NCBI GenBank assembly: GCA_016342495.1
Contig: JAEIOG010000004.1
Span: 1-64,000, forward strand
From: Phycisphaerae bacterium
GTDB lineage: Bacteria > Planctomycetota > Phycisphaerae > Sedimentisphaerales > SM23-30
Direction of reading: 5' to 3'
Length of the DNA stretch: 64,000 bases
The stretch's first letter is position 1; the number at the start of each line of letters is the position of its first letter. Shown in pieces: positions 46,888 through 55,629 of the stretch. The notes under the pieces were generated by a model that saw only the letters and a program-made list of their open reading frames with translations, was not told where the DNA came from and did no database searches. Both the position numbers and the translations under genes were made by a program.

Positions 46888-49077
46888 ATGTTTGAACGTC
46901 GATTGAAAATTTTAATAGTGATATTTCTCCTGGCGATAGCCGGTTTAGTAACCCGTTTGTATAGACTGGGGGTGCTGGGTCAGGAGTATTATCAAAATTT
47001 GATTCAGGAAAGTCTGGAAACTCAGGGGAAATGGCTCGATACGGTGCGGGGTACGATTTATGATCGCAATGGCAGAGTTCTGGCCGAAGATATACCGGTT
47101 TTTAATGTGTGTATTCATTATAAGCTGGCGCTGCTTTATGATCCGCGGTTTCGGCGGCTGGTGGATTTACAGTTTTTAACTGAAAATCCCGGTCAGGAAC
47201 ACTCTTTGGAAGATAACTGGCAGAATCTCTATGGCAAAGGATTGGCCCGGGCCCAGAATTGTCTGGTTGCAATCGCTGAGAAGTGTGGGATAGATAAAAC
47301 GGAAATTGACAATAATAAGATCCCCAGGATTAATGCTTCAATTTATAAGATCAGGCTGGATCAGGCACGACGGAGTTGGTTTCGGGAAAGGGAATTGTCT
47401 TATGTGCCGGTTTCGGATAAAGATTATGACCCGGATGTAAATTATGTGGCATTGCTGGAAGCGGATTTTCAGCTGAAGTATCCTGATGAACTTAAAAGGC
47501 TGGAAAAGATTTACGCTACCGATATTTATGAGATGTATCAGCCTTATTCGATATGCGAAGTTGGGGTCGATGTCGCAACTGAAATAGATGATATGTTTTC
47601 GGGGATGGTAGTCGATCTGGAAGAAAAAGATGTCTGGCCATTCGGTAAAGACAGTCAGTTTCCTATCGAGGTTACTTATGATAAGACTCGGGTATATCCC
47701 TATCGGGATGCGGCCTGTCATTTAATCGGCCAGGTGGGTAGATATAATGAGTTTTCCTGTTTGCTGGTGGGGCATAACGAAGTAAATGTTGATTATTCGC
47801 GTTATGCTCAGCCGGATCAGGATCAGCTGGGTGATTATCATTTGAATGATCGAATGGGATTTTGGGGTTTTGAGCTGGCCTGTGATAAAAGGCTGCGGGG
47901 CTGGCGGGGTTGGATCAAAAGGGATATCGAAGGCAAGGTGGTTACAGATGTGCCAATCAGGCCGGGCGATGATGTTCAGGTGACCATTGATATTGATTTA
48001 CAAAAGCGGATCGCGAGGGTCTTCAATGGTGCTAATCCATTAGGTAAAGTCTATAAAGGGGCGGCGGTTTTAATTGATGTTAATACAGGCCAGGTCTTAG
48101 CGGCGGTGTCGGTGCCGACCTTTGATTTACAGAATTATTTTAAGGATTATGATCAGCAAGAGATAAACGCCAATGCCGATAAGAAATATTATAATCGGGC
48201 ATTTTCCTATCAGGCGGATTTTTATCAGCCGGGCTCGACCGCCAAAGTAACTCATTTGCTGGGCGCTTTGGAAAATGGTTATATCAGTCCGGGTCAGACT
48301 TATGATTGTTATCGTGATAATATTGACTGGCTGGCCGATGGGTCTGTGCTGACCGGGGTGGCCCGGCAGGTGCATAATCATGGTTATGTCGGGCCCGAAG
48401 ATGCTATCAGGGTTTCATGTAATTTTTATTTTGCCAAGGTTGCCAATAAGGTCGGCTATGATAAGATGATCAGCTGGCTGGACAAAGCGGGCTTTGGCCG
48501 GGAGATACTCAGCTGGCCTGATTATACCGATGCCGATTGTGTACAGAAGGCATTTAAGGAATTTAAGGGTTATCTTCGGTCATTAAATAGCCGCAGAGGC
48601 GTTACTGATGAAGAAATTCGTGCCATGGGTATCGGTTTGAATCCGTTTGCCGCTTCGATTCTGCAGGTGGCCAACAGCATGGCTACCGTTGGCCGGGACG
48701 GGGTTTATCTGGAGCCAACTTTGATAATCGATAAGGATCAGGTAAAACAAAAGGCCCGACGTATTGCTTCTGTTGCCAATACCCGGATTGTACAAAACGG
48801 GATGGCCGGGGTTATTTACGAGGGAGGTACTGGCAAAAACCTGAGGAATCTGGTAAACTGGGACCCGGATGTATTGAAGATCTATGCCAAGACCGGTTCG
48901 ACGGATTTTTCGGTATTTAGCAGCTATGCCAAAGCCGTCGATGGCCGTTGTCTGGCATTGGCGATTGTAGTAGAATCAAGTGTCGATGGAGCTGTCGCTG
49001 CCGGGCCTTTGTCGATAGCTATTTATAAGCAGGTAGCCGAATCGGAATTTAATTATCTGCCTAAGCCGCAAGAGTAA
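46888..49077 (+). CDS. Class B penicillin-binding protein (PBP2-like transpeptidase)
   Basis: A 729-residue D,D-transpeptidase that cross-links peptidoglycan in the periplasm. An N-terminal membrane anchor (7-24) is followed by the class B start motif RGTIYDRNGRVLAEDIPVFNV and a long dimerisation domain (to about 380). The three active-site motifs are Ser450-Thr-Ala-Lys453, Ser510-Cys-Asn512 and Lys668-Thr-Gly-Ser. It could be the elongation (MrdA/PBP2) or the division (FtsI) enzyme. The murE cluster 6.5 kb downstream lacks an ftsI, so the division role is possible; no rodA-like gene adjoins it. A terminator precedes the gene. Confidence 0.88.
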   Translation: MFERRLKILIVIFLLAIAGLVTRLYRLGVLGQEYYQNLIQESLETQGKWLDTVRGTIYDRNGRVLAEDIPVFNVCIHYKLALLYDPRFRRLVDLQFLTENPGQEHSLEDNWQNLYGKGLARAQNCLVAIAEKCGIDKTEIDNNKIPRINASIYKIRLDQARRSWFRERELSYVPVSDKDYDPDVNYVALLEADFQLKYPDELKRLEKIYATDIYEMYQPYSICEVGVDVATEIDDMFSGMVVDLEEKDVWPFGKDSQFPIEVTYDKTRVYPYRDAACHLIGQVGRYNEFSCLLVGHNEVNVDYSRYAQPDQDQLGDYHLNDRMGFWGFELACDKRLRGWRGWIKRDIEGKVVTDVPIRPGDDVQVTIDIDLQKRIARVFNGANPLGKVYKGAAVLIDVNTGQVLAAVSVPTFDLQNYFKDYDQQEINANADKKYYNRAFSYQADFYQPGSTAKVTHLLGALENGYISPGQTYDCYRDNIDWLADGSVLTGVARQVHNHGYVGPEDAIRVSCNFYFAKVANKVGYDKMISWLDKAGFGREILSWPDYTDADCVQKAFKEFKGYLRSLNSRRGVTDEEIRAMGIGLNPFAASILQVANSMATVGRDGVYLEPTLIIDKDQVKQKARRIASVANTRIVQNGMAGVIYEGGTGKNLRNLVNWDPDVLKIYAKTGSTDFSVFSSYAKAVDGRCLALAIVVESSVDGAVAAGPLSIAIYKQVAESEFNYLPKPQE

Positions 49078-49167
49078 GTCAGGATTGACAATTTCTAATT
49101 GACAATTGAGATGTCCGCCGGCGATGGCGTTTTGTTTATATTGAAAAACTGTGCAGGAAATTTATTT

Positions 49168-50037
49168 ATGAAAATTGGATATATAGGAACTGGTATCATG
49201 GGAGCTCCGATGGCGCTGAATTTGCTTCGGGCCGGGCATGAAATGTTTGTTTATAATCGCACGATCAGTAAATGCGACAGCTTAAAGGCCGCCGGGGCGG
49301 TGGTTTGTGATAGTCCCGGGGCAGTTGCCGCTAAAAGCGATATCGTTTTTATCAATGTGCCTGATACCCCGGATGTGCAAAAAGTCTTGTTTGGCGATGC
49401 TGGGGTTATTCATGCGGCCCGGGCCGGTTTGATTGTGGCAGATAACAGCACGATCTCGGCAGGGGCGACCAAAGAGTTTGCCGCAAAGCTCAAAGTTGTG
49501 GGAGTTGACTATCTCGATGCCCCGGTTTCCGGTGGCGATGTGGGTGCTCAAAAGGGAACGCTAGCAATTATGGTTGGCGGTGAAAAGGAAGTCTTCGATA
49601 AGGTCCTGCCGCTGTTGGAAGTTTTAGGTTCTAAGGTGTCATTGCTGGGGCCGGTGGGCTCGGGCCAGATGTGCAAGGCCTGTAATCAGATGTTTTGCAC
49701 CTTGCATATGCAGGCATTGTGTGAGGCTATTACTCTGGCGGAAAATGCCGGGCTGGATGTGGCTAAGATGGTCGATATCGTCAGCGGCGGGGCAGCCGGC
49801 TCGTGGGCTTTGTCGAATCTGGGGCCCAAGATCTTAGCTAATGATCTGGAGCCAGCCTTTATGATTGACTTGCTGGTGAAGGATTTGAAGCTGGTAATGG
49901 AATTGGCCGCTGATGCCAGAGTTGCCATACCTGCAACGGCGATGGCCAAGCAGTTCTTCCACGCCGCTGAAGCTAAAGGGCTCGGCAGCAAAGGCACTCA
50001 GGCTTTGATCGAAGTGGTGCGGGGTTTAAGTAAATAG
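49168..50037 (+). CDS. 3-hydroxyisobutyrate dehydrogenase / tartronate semialdehyde reductase family
   Basis: A 289-residue NAD(P)-dependent beta-hydroxyacid dehydrogenase. The Rossmann start GYIGTGIMGAPMALNLLRAGH, the substrate loop DAPVSGGDVGAQKGTLAIMVGG and the lysine-containing GPVGSGQMCKACNQ motif are all complete. It probably reduces tartronate semialdehyde to glycerate or oxidises 3-hydroxyisobutyrate; the motifs do not tell which. ATG 49168 has CAGGAA eight bases upstream; the longer open frame from 49099 is rejected. The AATTGACAATT repeat lies in the gap from the penicillin-binding protein gene. Confidence 0.88.
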   Translation: MKIGYIGTGIMGAPMALNLLRAGHEMFVYNRTISKCDSLKAAGAVVCDSPGAVAAKSDIVFINVPDTPDVQKVLFGDAGVIHAARAGLIVADNSTISAGATKEFAAKLKVVGVDYLDAPVSGGDVGAQKGTLAIMVGGEKEVFDKVLPLLEVLGSKVSLLGPVGSGQMCKACNQMFCTLHMQALCEAITLAENAGLDVAKMVDIVSGGAAGSWALSNLGPKILANDLEPAFMIDLLVKDLKLVMELAADARVAIPATAMAKQFFHAAEAKGLGSKGTQALIEVVRGLSK

Positions 50038-50101
50038 TGAAAATTAAACTCCGCACAAGTGATGGTGTCGCTTTGCGACCTTGTTTTATATAGGATTTGT
50101 T

Positions 50102-50668
50102 ATGATTGAAAAAATTAAAGATATGATCCAGCTGCATCGGGCGACTCTAAAATATTTTGAGGCCAATGGCCTGGAAGCGACCGCGGCGGCGGCGCAGTTG
50201 ATTATCGATTCTATTACTAATGGCGGCTGTGTTTATGTTTGCGGTAATGGCGGTTCAGCTGCCGATGCCCAGCATATCGCCGCAGAAATCGTGGGCCGTT
50301 TCTTAAAGGAACGCCGGGCCTTACCGGCGGTGGCATTGACGGTGGATACCTCGATCATAACGGCGGTGGCCAACGATTATGATTTTGACTATGTCTATGC
50401 CCGGCAGGTTGAGGCTCTGGTCAAAGCCGGCGATGTGTTGTGGGCCTTATCCACCAGCGGCAGTTCAGCTAATATTATCAAGGCGGTAGAAGCAGCCCGG
50501 GCCAAAGGGGCAAAGATTATCGGCTTTACTGGTAAAGAAGATTCCCAGCTCCAGCAGCTGGCCGATGTTTGTGTTTGTGCCAAGGCCGATGCCTCATTTC
50601 CAGCTCAGGAAATTCATCAGCTGGCCTATCATGCGATATGCAATCTGGTGGAAGATGCCTTGGGCTAG
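50102..50668 (+). CDS. gmhA: SIS-domain phosphoheptose isomerase GmhA
   Basis: A 188-residue sugar isomerase of the GmhA/DiaA group. CGNGGSAADAQHIAAEIVGRF carries the phosphosugar-binding Ser and His, ALTVDTSIITAVANDYDFDYVYARQV follows, and STSGSSANIIKAVEAARAKGAKIIGFTG is the second SIS motif. GmhA converts sedoheptulose-7-phosphate to D-glycero-D-manno-heptose-7-phosphate for lipopolysaccharide core heptose. Presence in a planctomycete suggests heptose in the envelope, though no other heptose genes are here. ATG 50102 is preceded by AGGA. Confidence 0.85.
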   Translation: MIEKIKDMIQLHRATLKYFEANGLEATAAAAQLIIDSITNGGCVYVCGNGGSAADAQHIAAEIVGRFLKERRALPAVALTVDTSIITAVANDYDFDYVYARQVEALVKAGDVLWALSTSGSSANIIKAVEAARAKGAKIIGFTGKEDSQLQQLADVCVCAKADASFPAQEIHQLAYHAICNLVEDALG

Positions 50669-50916
50669 TTAAGGATTATAGAACGCAGATGATGCGGATT
50701 TGGCGGATTGACGCGGATAAGATTTTTGATGTAGCTGGTTTGGCTAAAGCTTACAGAGCTTTATAGCGAGCACTGAGATAAGGCATAATAAAGTAAAAAG
50801 TTGCGGTATTGCCGGGCGATTTATTTTTGGCAACTCTTAACCGCAGGCGAACACCACAACTTTTATACTTCGCATCTCTACGAGACACTTTTCACTGTTA
50901 ACTTTTAACGCAATTA
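50669..50916. repeat. Intergenic region with oligomer repeats
   Basis: Holds a 'GCGGATTTGGCGGATTGACGCGGA' type stretch at about 50686-50715, an AAGGCATAA unit at 50779, AAAAGTTGCGG near 50800, and the reverse-type 'CTTTTCACTGTTAACTTTTAAC' near 50888-50909. These are short dispersed repeat families, not genes. Confidence 0.5.
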
Positions 50917-51519
50917 TCAGAGCACCACGGTGATGGTATTGGATGGATTACTCTGTCCGGCATCATTACTGGCGATCACGCGATAATTGATTTTCACCCC
51001 GGTCGGTTGGGCTGTCAGGGTCGCCTGATTGTCATAGAAGAAGTTCACCATCTGCCAGTTTGACCATGCACCCTCGCTGAAGCTCTGGCTTTGCAGGATA
51101 TAGGCGGCGACTTTACCGCCGGAGGTCGGCTTATCCCATTTCATCGAAACTTCGCCATCGCCCTGAAAAGTGCTGGTCAGATTTTTGGCCATATCCGGCG
51201 GGCTAAGTGGGGTCCGTGGACCTGGCAATGCCCAGCCGATCTCATCGAGTTTGGTGGGGTTTTCGACAGTTGCCAGGTTCAGATACTTTCTCACCTCATC
51301 GCGCAGGGCGATAAAGGCGGCATCTTTAGCGGCCGTTGCGGCCTTAGCTTCTGCCCGGGCCGTCTGGGCATCGCCTACGGCATTATTATAAGTTGCGATC
51401 AGCAGACCCAGAGCTACCGGGTCCAGACTAGGAAAATCCGTGGGGTAGGCGTTCAGGCCTGCCATTACATTCATGGATAATTGCATAACATTAACTTCAG
51501 TGGTCGGAAAAATAGGCAT
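50917..51519 (-). CDS. Fibronectin type III domain protein, no signal peptide
   Basis: A 200-residue protein. Residues 1-110 are helical and Ala-rich (LLIATYNNAVGDAQTARAEAKAATAAKDAAFIALRDEVRKYLNL), resembling the N-terminal part seen in several planctomycete and verrucomicrobial FN3 proteins. The C-terminal 90 residues form one FN3 domain (GDGEVSMKWDKPTSGGKVAAYILQSQ...). It has no export signal. Function unknown. ATG 51519 is chosen, with GGTGG about 6 bases upstream; a GTG three codons earlier is also open. Confidence 0.65.
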   Translation of the reverse strand: MPIFPTTEVNVMQLSMNVMAGLNAYPTDFPSLDPVALGLLIATYNNAVGDAQTARAEAKAATAAKDAAFIALRDEVRKYLNLATVENPTKLDEIGWALPGPRTPLSPPDMAKNLTSTFQGDGEVSMKWDKPTSGGKVAAYILQSQSFSEGAWSNWQMVNFFYDNQATLTAQPTGVKINYRVIASNDAGQSNPSNTITVVL

Positions 51520-51817
51520 AATAGCCACCTTATCTGCTCTAGAGCAAAAAAATATTATCGAACAGCTGACCAGAAACGCCTCTGGCTACACTGTTAATCA
51601 TTTCACATTAGCGATATCGAAGCAGCAAGGGATGTTTCTTAAGCAGAAAGAAAAATTAAGTACCAGCGAATTAACTTTATTTTACTATTTAAACTCTTGA
51701 AAAATAAATAGTTAGGGTACTGCAAATATTTTTAAGATTTTTTTCAGACTATCCAGGATCGCGATAGTTACCGGACGTACATGGGATGATATATAGCAGA
51801 GATAATATAAGATATTG

Positions 51818-51956
51818 TCACGCAAAGGCGCAAAGACGCAAAGGTTTTTTAGACAGGATTAACAGGATTAACAGGATTGTTAAAACTTATGCCTTTTGCC
51901 TTATGCCTGATTTAAAAAATATTTAACCACGAAACACACAAAAGACACGAAGAAAA
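51818..51956. repeat. Mosaic of four short intergenic repeat families
   Basis: In order: CGCAAAGGCGCAAAGACGCA (from about 51821), three ACAGGATTA units (51852-51878), CTTATGCCTTTTGCCTTATG (51887-51906) and CACGAAACACACAAAAGACA (51929 on). These period 8-10 units are each seen as stand-alone repeats in many bacterial genomes; here they are concatenated within 140 bases. Confidence 0.7.
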
Positions 51957-52063
51957 TCAATTCATTTACCATTGAGCATACCGAGATCACCGGGCAAGAG
52001 GGGATTTTACTATAAATCACTCCTTTTGCCTCCTACTCTCGCCCAATGGAGGCTGGAAAATGG

Positions 52064-52091
52064 CGGGGTCCGGCCCAGAGCCCCGTTTTTT
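52064..52091 (+). terminator. Terminator without an adjacent gene
   Basis: CGGGG (52064-52068) pairs with CCCCG (52081-52085), followed by six T residues. No plus-strand gene ends within 1.3 kb, so it may end a small RNA. Confidence 0.6.
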
Positions 52092-52132
52092 ATGCTTTAA
52101 TGTAAATAGAATACAGAACCAATGCTTTTTAA

Positions 52133-52161
52133 TTGACGAATTTTACTGGTTCACTTAGAAT
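52133..52161 (+). promoter_or_regulatory. Promoter of the nuclease-helicase gene
   Basis: TTGACG at 52133-52138, 17-base spacer, TAGAAT at 52156-52161; both hexamers 5 of 6. Leader about 205 bases. Confidence 0.55.
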
Positions 52162-52371
52162 TAGCCTGCTAAAGGATGCCTGATTAGGTATTATCCCAAT
52201 TACTATCAATGACCAGAACCGAGGAAATCCTGTTTTGCCAGCCAAGACCAGCTATATTATCGAATTATCCGCCGCTGATATCAAAAACAATAAGATACGC
52301 TTTACCAGCTGCTTTATTATCAATAGCAAGATTGATTAATATACCAACAATTAACCTAGGGAGAACCTTAA

Positions 52372-54351
52372 ATGCAAAGAGAATATTATTCAGATTCAAT
52401 TGCTGATTTCCTAGATAGAAACCCCCAAGAGATATTGGGAATATTAGCTCAGCAGAATGAATTCTCTTTAGAGCAAACCCAGCGTGATGCTTGGCGTGTA
52501 CAAATAGATACTCTCCAAAATATACTTATTCCTTATCGAAACAATGGACACATTTGCTTTGAATATTCTATTCCACGAATGGGTCGCAGGATTGATGTGG
52601 TTGCAATTATTGATACAGTTATCTTTGTCTTAGAATTTAAGGTCGGGGAAAAGGATTTTCCCGCCCATGCCATTGAACAAGTTTGGGATTATGCCTTAGA
52701 TCTGAAGAATTTCCACGAATCAAGTCACAATCATTATATAGCCCCGATACTTATCTCTACCCAAGCCAAACAGGCTTGCACCACAGTTGCAATGACAGCC
52801 CAGGAAGATAAATTATTTGAACCAATAAAAAGTAATATTGATTGCCTTGCTGATATAATTGCAAATGTACTTATCTTAGCTGATGGCCAAGGTATTGATT
52901 ATGTCAATTGGTGCGCAGGTCGCTATTGTCCTACACCAACAATTATTGAATCAGCGATGGCCTTATATAATGGCCACAATGTAGCAGATATTTCCCGCAG
53001 CGATGCCAGTGCTATTAATTTGTCAGAAACCTCTGCTGCTATCGCAGAGGCAATACAATATTCAAAAGATAATTTACAAAAGACCATTTGCTTTGTTACA
53101 GGCGTCCCCGGTGCCGGTAAAACTCTAGTTGGTCTTAATATAGCTACGACTCATATTAATAAAGATGATGAATTATATAGTGTATTCCTATCAGGTAATG
53201 GCCCACTGGTAAAAGTTATGAGTGAAGCCTTGGCCAGAGATAAAGTGCAGCGCGCTAAGCAAATAGGCAATAGAATAAAAAAAGGTGAAGCTCGCAGTGA
53301 AGTTAAAGCTTTTATCCAAATGGTTCATCATTTCCGTGATGACTGTTTAGTTGACCGACAAAAGCCACCTATTGAACACGTTGCCTTATTTGATGAAGCA
53401 CAACGCGCTTGGACCCGTCAGCAAACTTCCAATTTCATGATAAGAAAAAAAGGTTTATCGGGGTTTAATCAATCTGAACCGGAGTTTTTGATTTCTTGTC
53501 TTGATCGCCATGATGATTGGGCGGTGATGGTTTGTCTTGTAGGCGGCGGCCAAGAAATTAATACTGGCGAGGCCGGTATCAGTGAATGGATAGAAGCCTT
53601 AGAAAAGCACTTCCCTGATTGGCATATCCATTTATCTCCTAAATTAACTGACAGCGAATATGGTTCAGGTCAGATATTAAAACAATTAGAATCTCGAGCC
53701 AATGTTGTATATAAAGATGAATTGCATCTTGGCGTTTCGATGCGTTCTTTTCGGGCTGAACATGTTTCATTATTAGTCAAACAGATTCTTGACACCAATA
53801 AAGATGAAGCTAAAGCCACATTAACTAAAATAGAAAAATATCCAATTGTCATTACAAGGGACTTAAACAAAGCCAAACAATGGCTAAAAGCCAAAGCACG
53901 TGGTTCTGAAAGATATGGCATTGTGGTTTCTTCTCAAGCTGAGCGATTAAGGCCGCATGCCATTCATGTTAAATCTCCGATTGACCCGGTCCATTGGTTT
54001 TTACATGAAAAAGATGATGTCCGATCTTCATTTTATCTCGAAGATGTTGCAACAGAATTCCATGTACAGGGTTTGGAGCTGGATTGGGCCTGTGTAGTCT
54101 GGGATGCAGATTTCAGATATGTAAAAGGTGATTGGCTGCATCGTTCATTTAAGGGCAAACGCTGGACCAAAATTCATAAACAGGAAAGGCAAATGTATCT
54201 GAAAAATGCCTATCGTGTCTTATTGACTCGGGCACGCCAAGGAATGGCAATTGTTGTCCCACCCGGTGATATGGAAGACCCAACCCGCAAACCAGAATTT
54301 TATGATCCAACTTTCCAGTATCTACAAGAAATTGGTTTTGATGTTATTTAG
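52372..54351 (+). CDS. PD-(D/E)xK nuclease fused to DUF2075-type superfamily 1 helicase
   Basis: A 659-residue protein. The N-terminal 100 residues contain a restriction-like nuclease core: RIDVVAII with Asp75, then FVLEFKVG with Glu88 and Lys90, matching the D-(E)xK pattern. A P-loop helicase follows: Walker A GVPGAGKT (244-251), Walker B and Q-like DEAQRAW (341-347), and near the C-terminus [18 protein letters not shown], a UvrD-type motif VI. It matches the DUF2075 / Schlafen-type 'DNA/RNA helicase' proteins often found in variable genome regions and suspected of roles in defence or DNA repair. GGGAG precedes the ATG. A small ORF follows within 15 bases, so the two form an operon with its own promoter. 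Confidence 0.8.
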   Translation: MQREYYSDSIADFLDRNPQEILGILAQQNEFSLEQTQRDAWRVQIDTLQNILIPYRNNGHICFEYSIPRMGRRIDVVAIIDTVIFVLEFKVGEKDFPAHAIEQVWDYALDLKNFHESSHNHYIAPILISTQAKQACTTVAMTAQEDKLFEPIKSNIDCLADIIANVLILADGQGIDYVNWCAGRYCPTPTIIESAMALYNGHNVADISRSDASAINLSETSAAIAEAIQYSKDNLQKTICFVTGVPGAGKTLVGLNIATTHINKDDELYSVFLSGNGPLVKVMSEALARDKVQRAKQIGNRIKKGEARSEVKAFIQMVHHFRDDCLVDRQKPPIEHVALFDEAQRAWTRQQTSNFMIRKKGLSGFNQSEPEFLISCLDRHDDWAVMVCLVGGGQEINTGEAGISEWIEALEKHFPDWHIHLSPKLTDSEYGSGQILKQLESRANVVYKDELHLGVSMRSFRAEHVSLLVKQILDTNKDEAKATLTKIEKYPIVITRDLNKAKQWLKAKARGSERYGIVVSSQAERLRPHAIHVKSPIDPVHWFLHEKDDVRSSFYLEDVATEFHVQGLELDWACVVWDADFRYVKGDWLHRSFKGKRWTKIHKQERQMYLKNAYRVLLTRARQGMAIVVPPGDMEDPTRKPEFYDPTFQYLQEIGFDVI

Positions 54352-54366
54352 CAAAAAGGTTTAATG

Positions 54367-54621
54367 ATGGTAAATAAACAAGGTGATTTAGTAACCATAT
54401 CTTTGTCGCGCATTGATATTGGACAATTAATTGATGGCCTTAGTGTTCGCCGGGATGCTTGGCGCTATACTCAACGCTATCTTGAAGAAGGCTATATGGA
54501 ACCTGAACGTCTAATAGAGGAATGCAGCGATATTGAAGAAGCTAAATCAATAGCAGATCATTACAATGATATCATTGAAAATATTGAAAAGCAGCTGAAT
54601 AAATTCAGGCAAAAGGCATAA
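54367..54621 (+). CDS. Small acidic partner protein of the nuclease-helicase
   Basis: An 84-residue protein I do not recognise. It is helical and acidic (YLEEGYMEPERLIEECSDIEEAKSIADHYNDIIENIEKQL), with a short N-terminal beta-like segment. It begins 15 bases after the nuclease-helicase stop codon, with AAGG about 7 bases before ATG 54367 (an adjacent ATG at 54364 is also possible). The spacing suggests an accessory or regulatory subunit. It is not obviously a MazG-type pyrophosphohydrolase, which often accompanies such helicases. Confidence 0.6.
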   Translation: MVNKQGDLVTISLSRIDIGQLIDGLSVRRDAWRYTQRYLEEGYMEPERLIEECSDIEEAKSIADHYNDIIENIEKQLNKFRQKA

Positions 54622-54690
54622 GGCAAAAGGCATAAGTTCAAATGCTTCTGAATCCGTGTAAATCCGTTAAAATCGGCGTCAATCCGTGAC
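54607..54690. repeat. AAGGCATAAGGC and ATCCGTG oligomer repeats
   Basis: The 3' end of the small ORF runs into AGGCAAAAGGCATAAGGC-type units (54607-54638), then ATCCGTGTAAATCCGTTAAA and CAATCCGTGA-type units (54653-54687). Both families recur elsewhere in the window or in other genomes. The AAGGC repeat overlaps the last codons of the small gene. Confidence 0.6.
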
Positions 54691-54801
54691 TAATCTCTTC
54701 TTGTTTTCCGTCCGGATAAGCTGATTTTGTATAAAAATGGCCCTGGCGCTACTGATAAAGGGGTCATATGGTTATCGGGCGATTTATTATAAGGGTTATA
54801 A

Positions 54802-55220
54802 GACTTCGAATGCTCTATTTGACGTCTGGAATGGAGCATTCCACGTCTGGGATAGAGCATTCGAGGTCTCAAGAAGAGTCTTTTAAGTCTGGGATAGAGC
54901 ATTTGACGTCCGGAATAGTCCATTTGATGCCTCAAACAGAGCATTTGAAGCCTCGGGTAGAGCATTTAAGGTCCGGTTAACGATATTTCAGCTCTAAAAC
55001 ATCAAATATTAGACTTCAAATGGAGCATTCCAGACTTCAAGAAGAGCATTCCATGTCTCAAATGGAGTCTTTGAAGTCTCAAAGAGAGCATTTAAGGCTT
55101 CAAACAGAGTCTTTTAAGCCTTAAATGGAGCATTCCAGACCTCCAATGAAACATAACAGGCTTCAAAGAGAGTCTTTTAAGTCTGGCTTGGAGTCTGTCA
55201 GACCTGCAATGCTCTGGCTC
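54802..55220. repeat. 21-bp tandem repeat array, about 20 degenerate units
   Basis: Units of 21 bases with consensus about GTCTCAAATGGAGCATTTGA plus one base. Several units are partly palindromic around a GAG centre, for example GGAATG-GAG-CATTCC. Because 21 is a multiple of 3, open frames on both strands show seven-residue periodicity (SGIEHLT / PRVEHLR on plus, LYPRxxM on minus), but start and stop positions are not conserved and no ribosome-binding site fits. I treat it as non-coding. Confidence 0.8.
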
Positions 55221-55348
55221 AGATGAGAAAGCGAACTTTTGAAATTGACAATGGCGGTATCGCTGGGCGATGTGGTTTTGAAGTGATTTACTTTTGCCTT
55301 CTGCCTTTTACCGGTCTTATATTTGAGCAGATCTGCCGCTTATAATAT

Positions 55349-55530
55349 CTGGCCGGAGGTAGAGGGTTTGCATGCAAACTCTCTACACATATGTAACCCC
55401 GCGTCCGACATTCAGCCGGAAGCAGGCGGCAACGACGCCGGAACAATCACCAACCAATGATCCTTATGTAAGCAGTGTCCAGCTTCAAGCTGGCGGGGTA
55501 AATTATTTTGATGTGGGGGTTTTTTTATTG
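55349..55530 (+). other. Candidate structured RNA region
   Basis: Just after a TATAAT at 55341-55346 lies a 12-base-pair stem (55359-55370 with 55375-55386, one G-T pair, loop CATG), an outer pairing CCCCGC (55397-55402) with GCGGGG (55493-55498), and a perfect stem CCAGCTT/AAGCTGG (55479-55493). A T run ends at about 55527. A 64-codon open frame here (55372-55566) shows no protein character. No known RNA family is recognised. Confidence 0.35.
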
Positions 55531-55539
55531 GTGTTTACA

Positions 55540-55567
55540 TTGCAAAAGGGCTCATTTTGCGTATAAT
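55540..55567 (+). promoter_or_regulatory. Candidate promoter of the murE-murC cluster
   Basis: TTGCAA at 55540-55545, 16-base spacer, perfect TATAAT at 55562-55567, 63 bases before the murE start. Confidence 0.5.
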
Positions 55568-55629
55568 TGATTAAATACAGCTAAACTCACGGATGAGATG
55601 GCGTTTTTTTACTGGTAGGTGATCGTATC

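Larger units (their letters stand above)
51520..52371. other. Intergenic region with repeat mosaic, orphan terminator and promoter
   Basis: About 850 bases with no gene. A 76-codon open frame at 51473-51700 has no recognisable features. Contains the repeat mosaic (51818-51956), a terminator without a gene (52064-52091) and the nuclease-helicase promoter (52133-52161). Confidence 0.5.

Noticed and set aside
51473-51700. Plus-strand open frame opposite the FN3 gene start
   Set aside because: Overlaps the better supported minus-strand gene and has no start signal or recognisable domain.
51818-51956. CRISPR-like array
   Set aside because: Units are 8-10 bases with no spacers of even length; four different families are joined. 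No cas genes nearby.
54768-54980. Seven-residue-repeat protein encoded by the 21-bp array
   Set aside because: The periodicity follows from the repeat length; frames on both strands show it, units drift and no start signal fits.
55372-55566. 64-codon open frame upstream of murE
   Set aside because: Begins inside the long stem and has no ribosome-binding site; composition does not look like protein. The 'GGAAGCAG' string also suggested SRP RNA, but the symmetric-loop pattern is absent.
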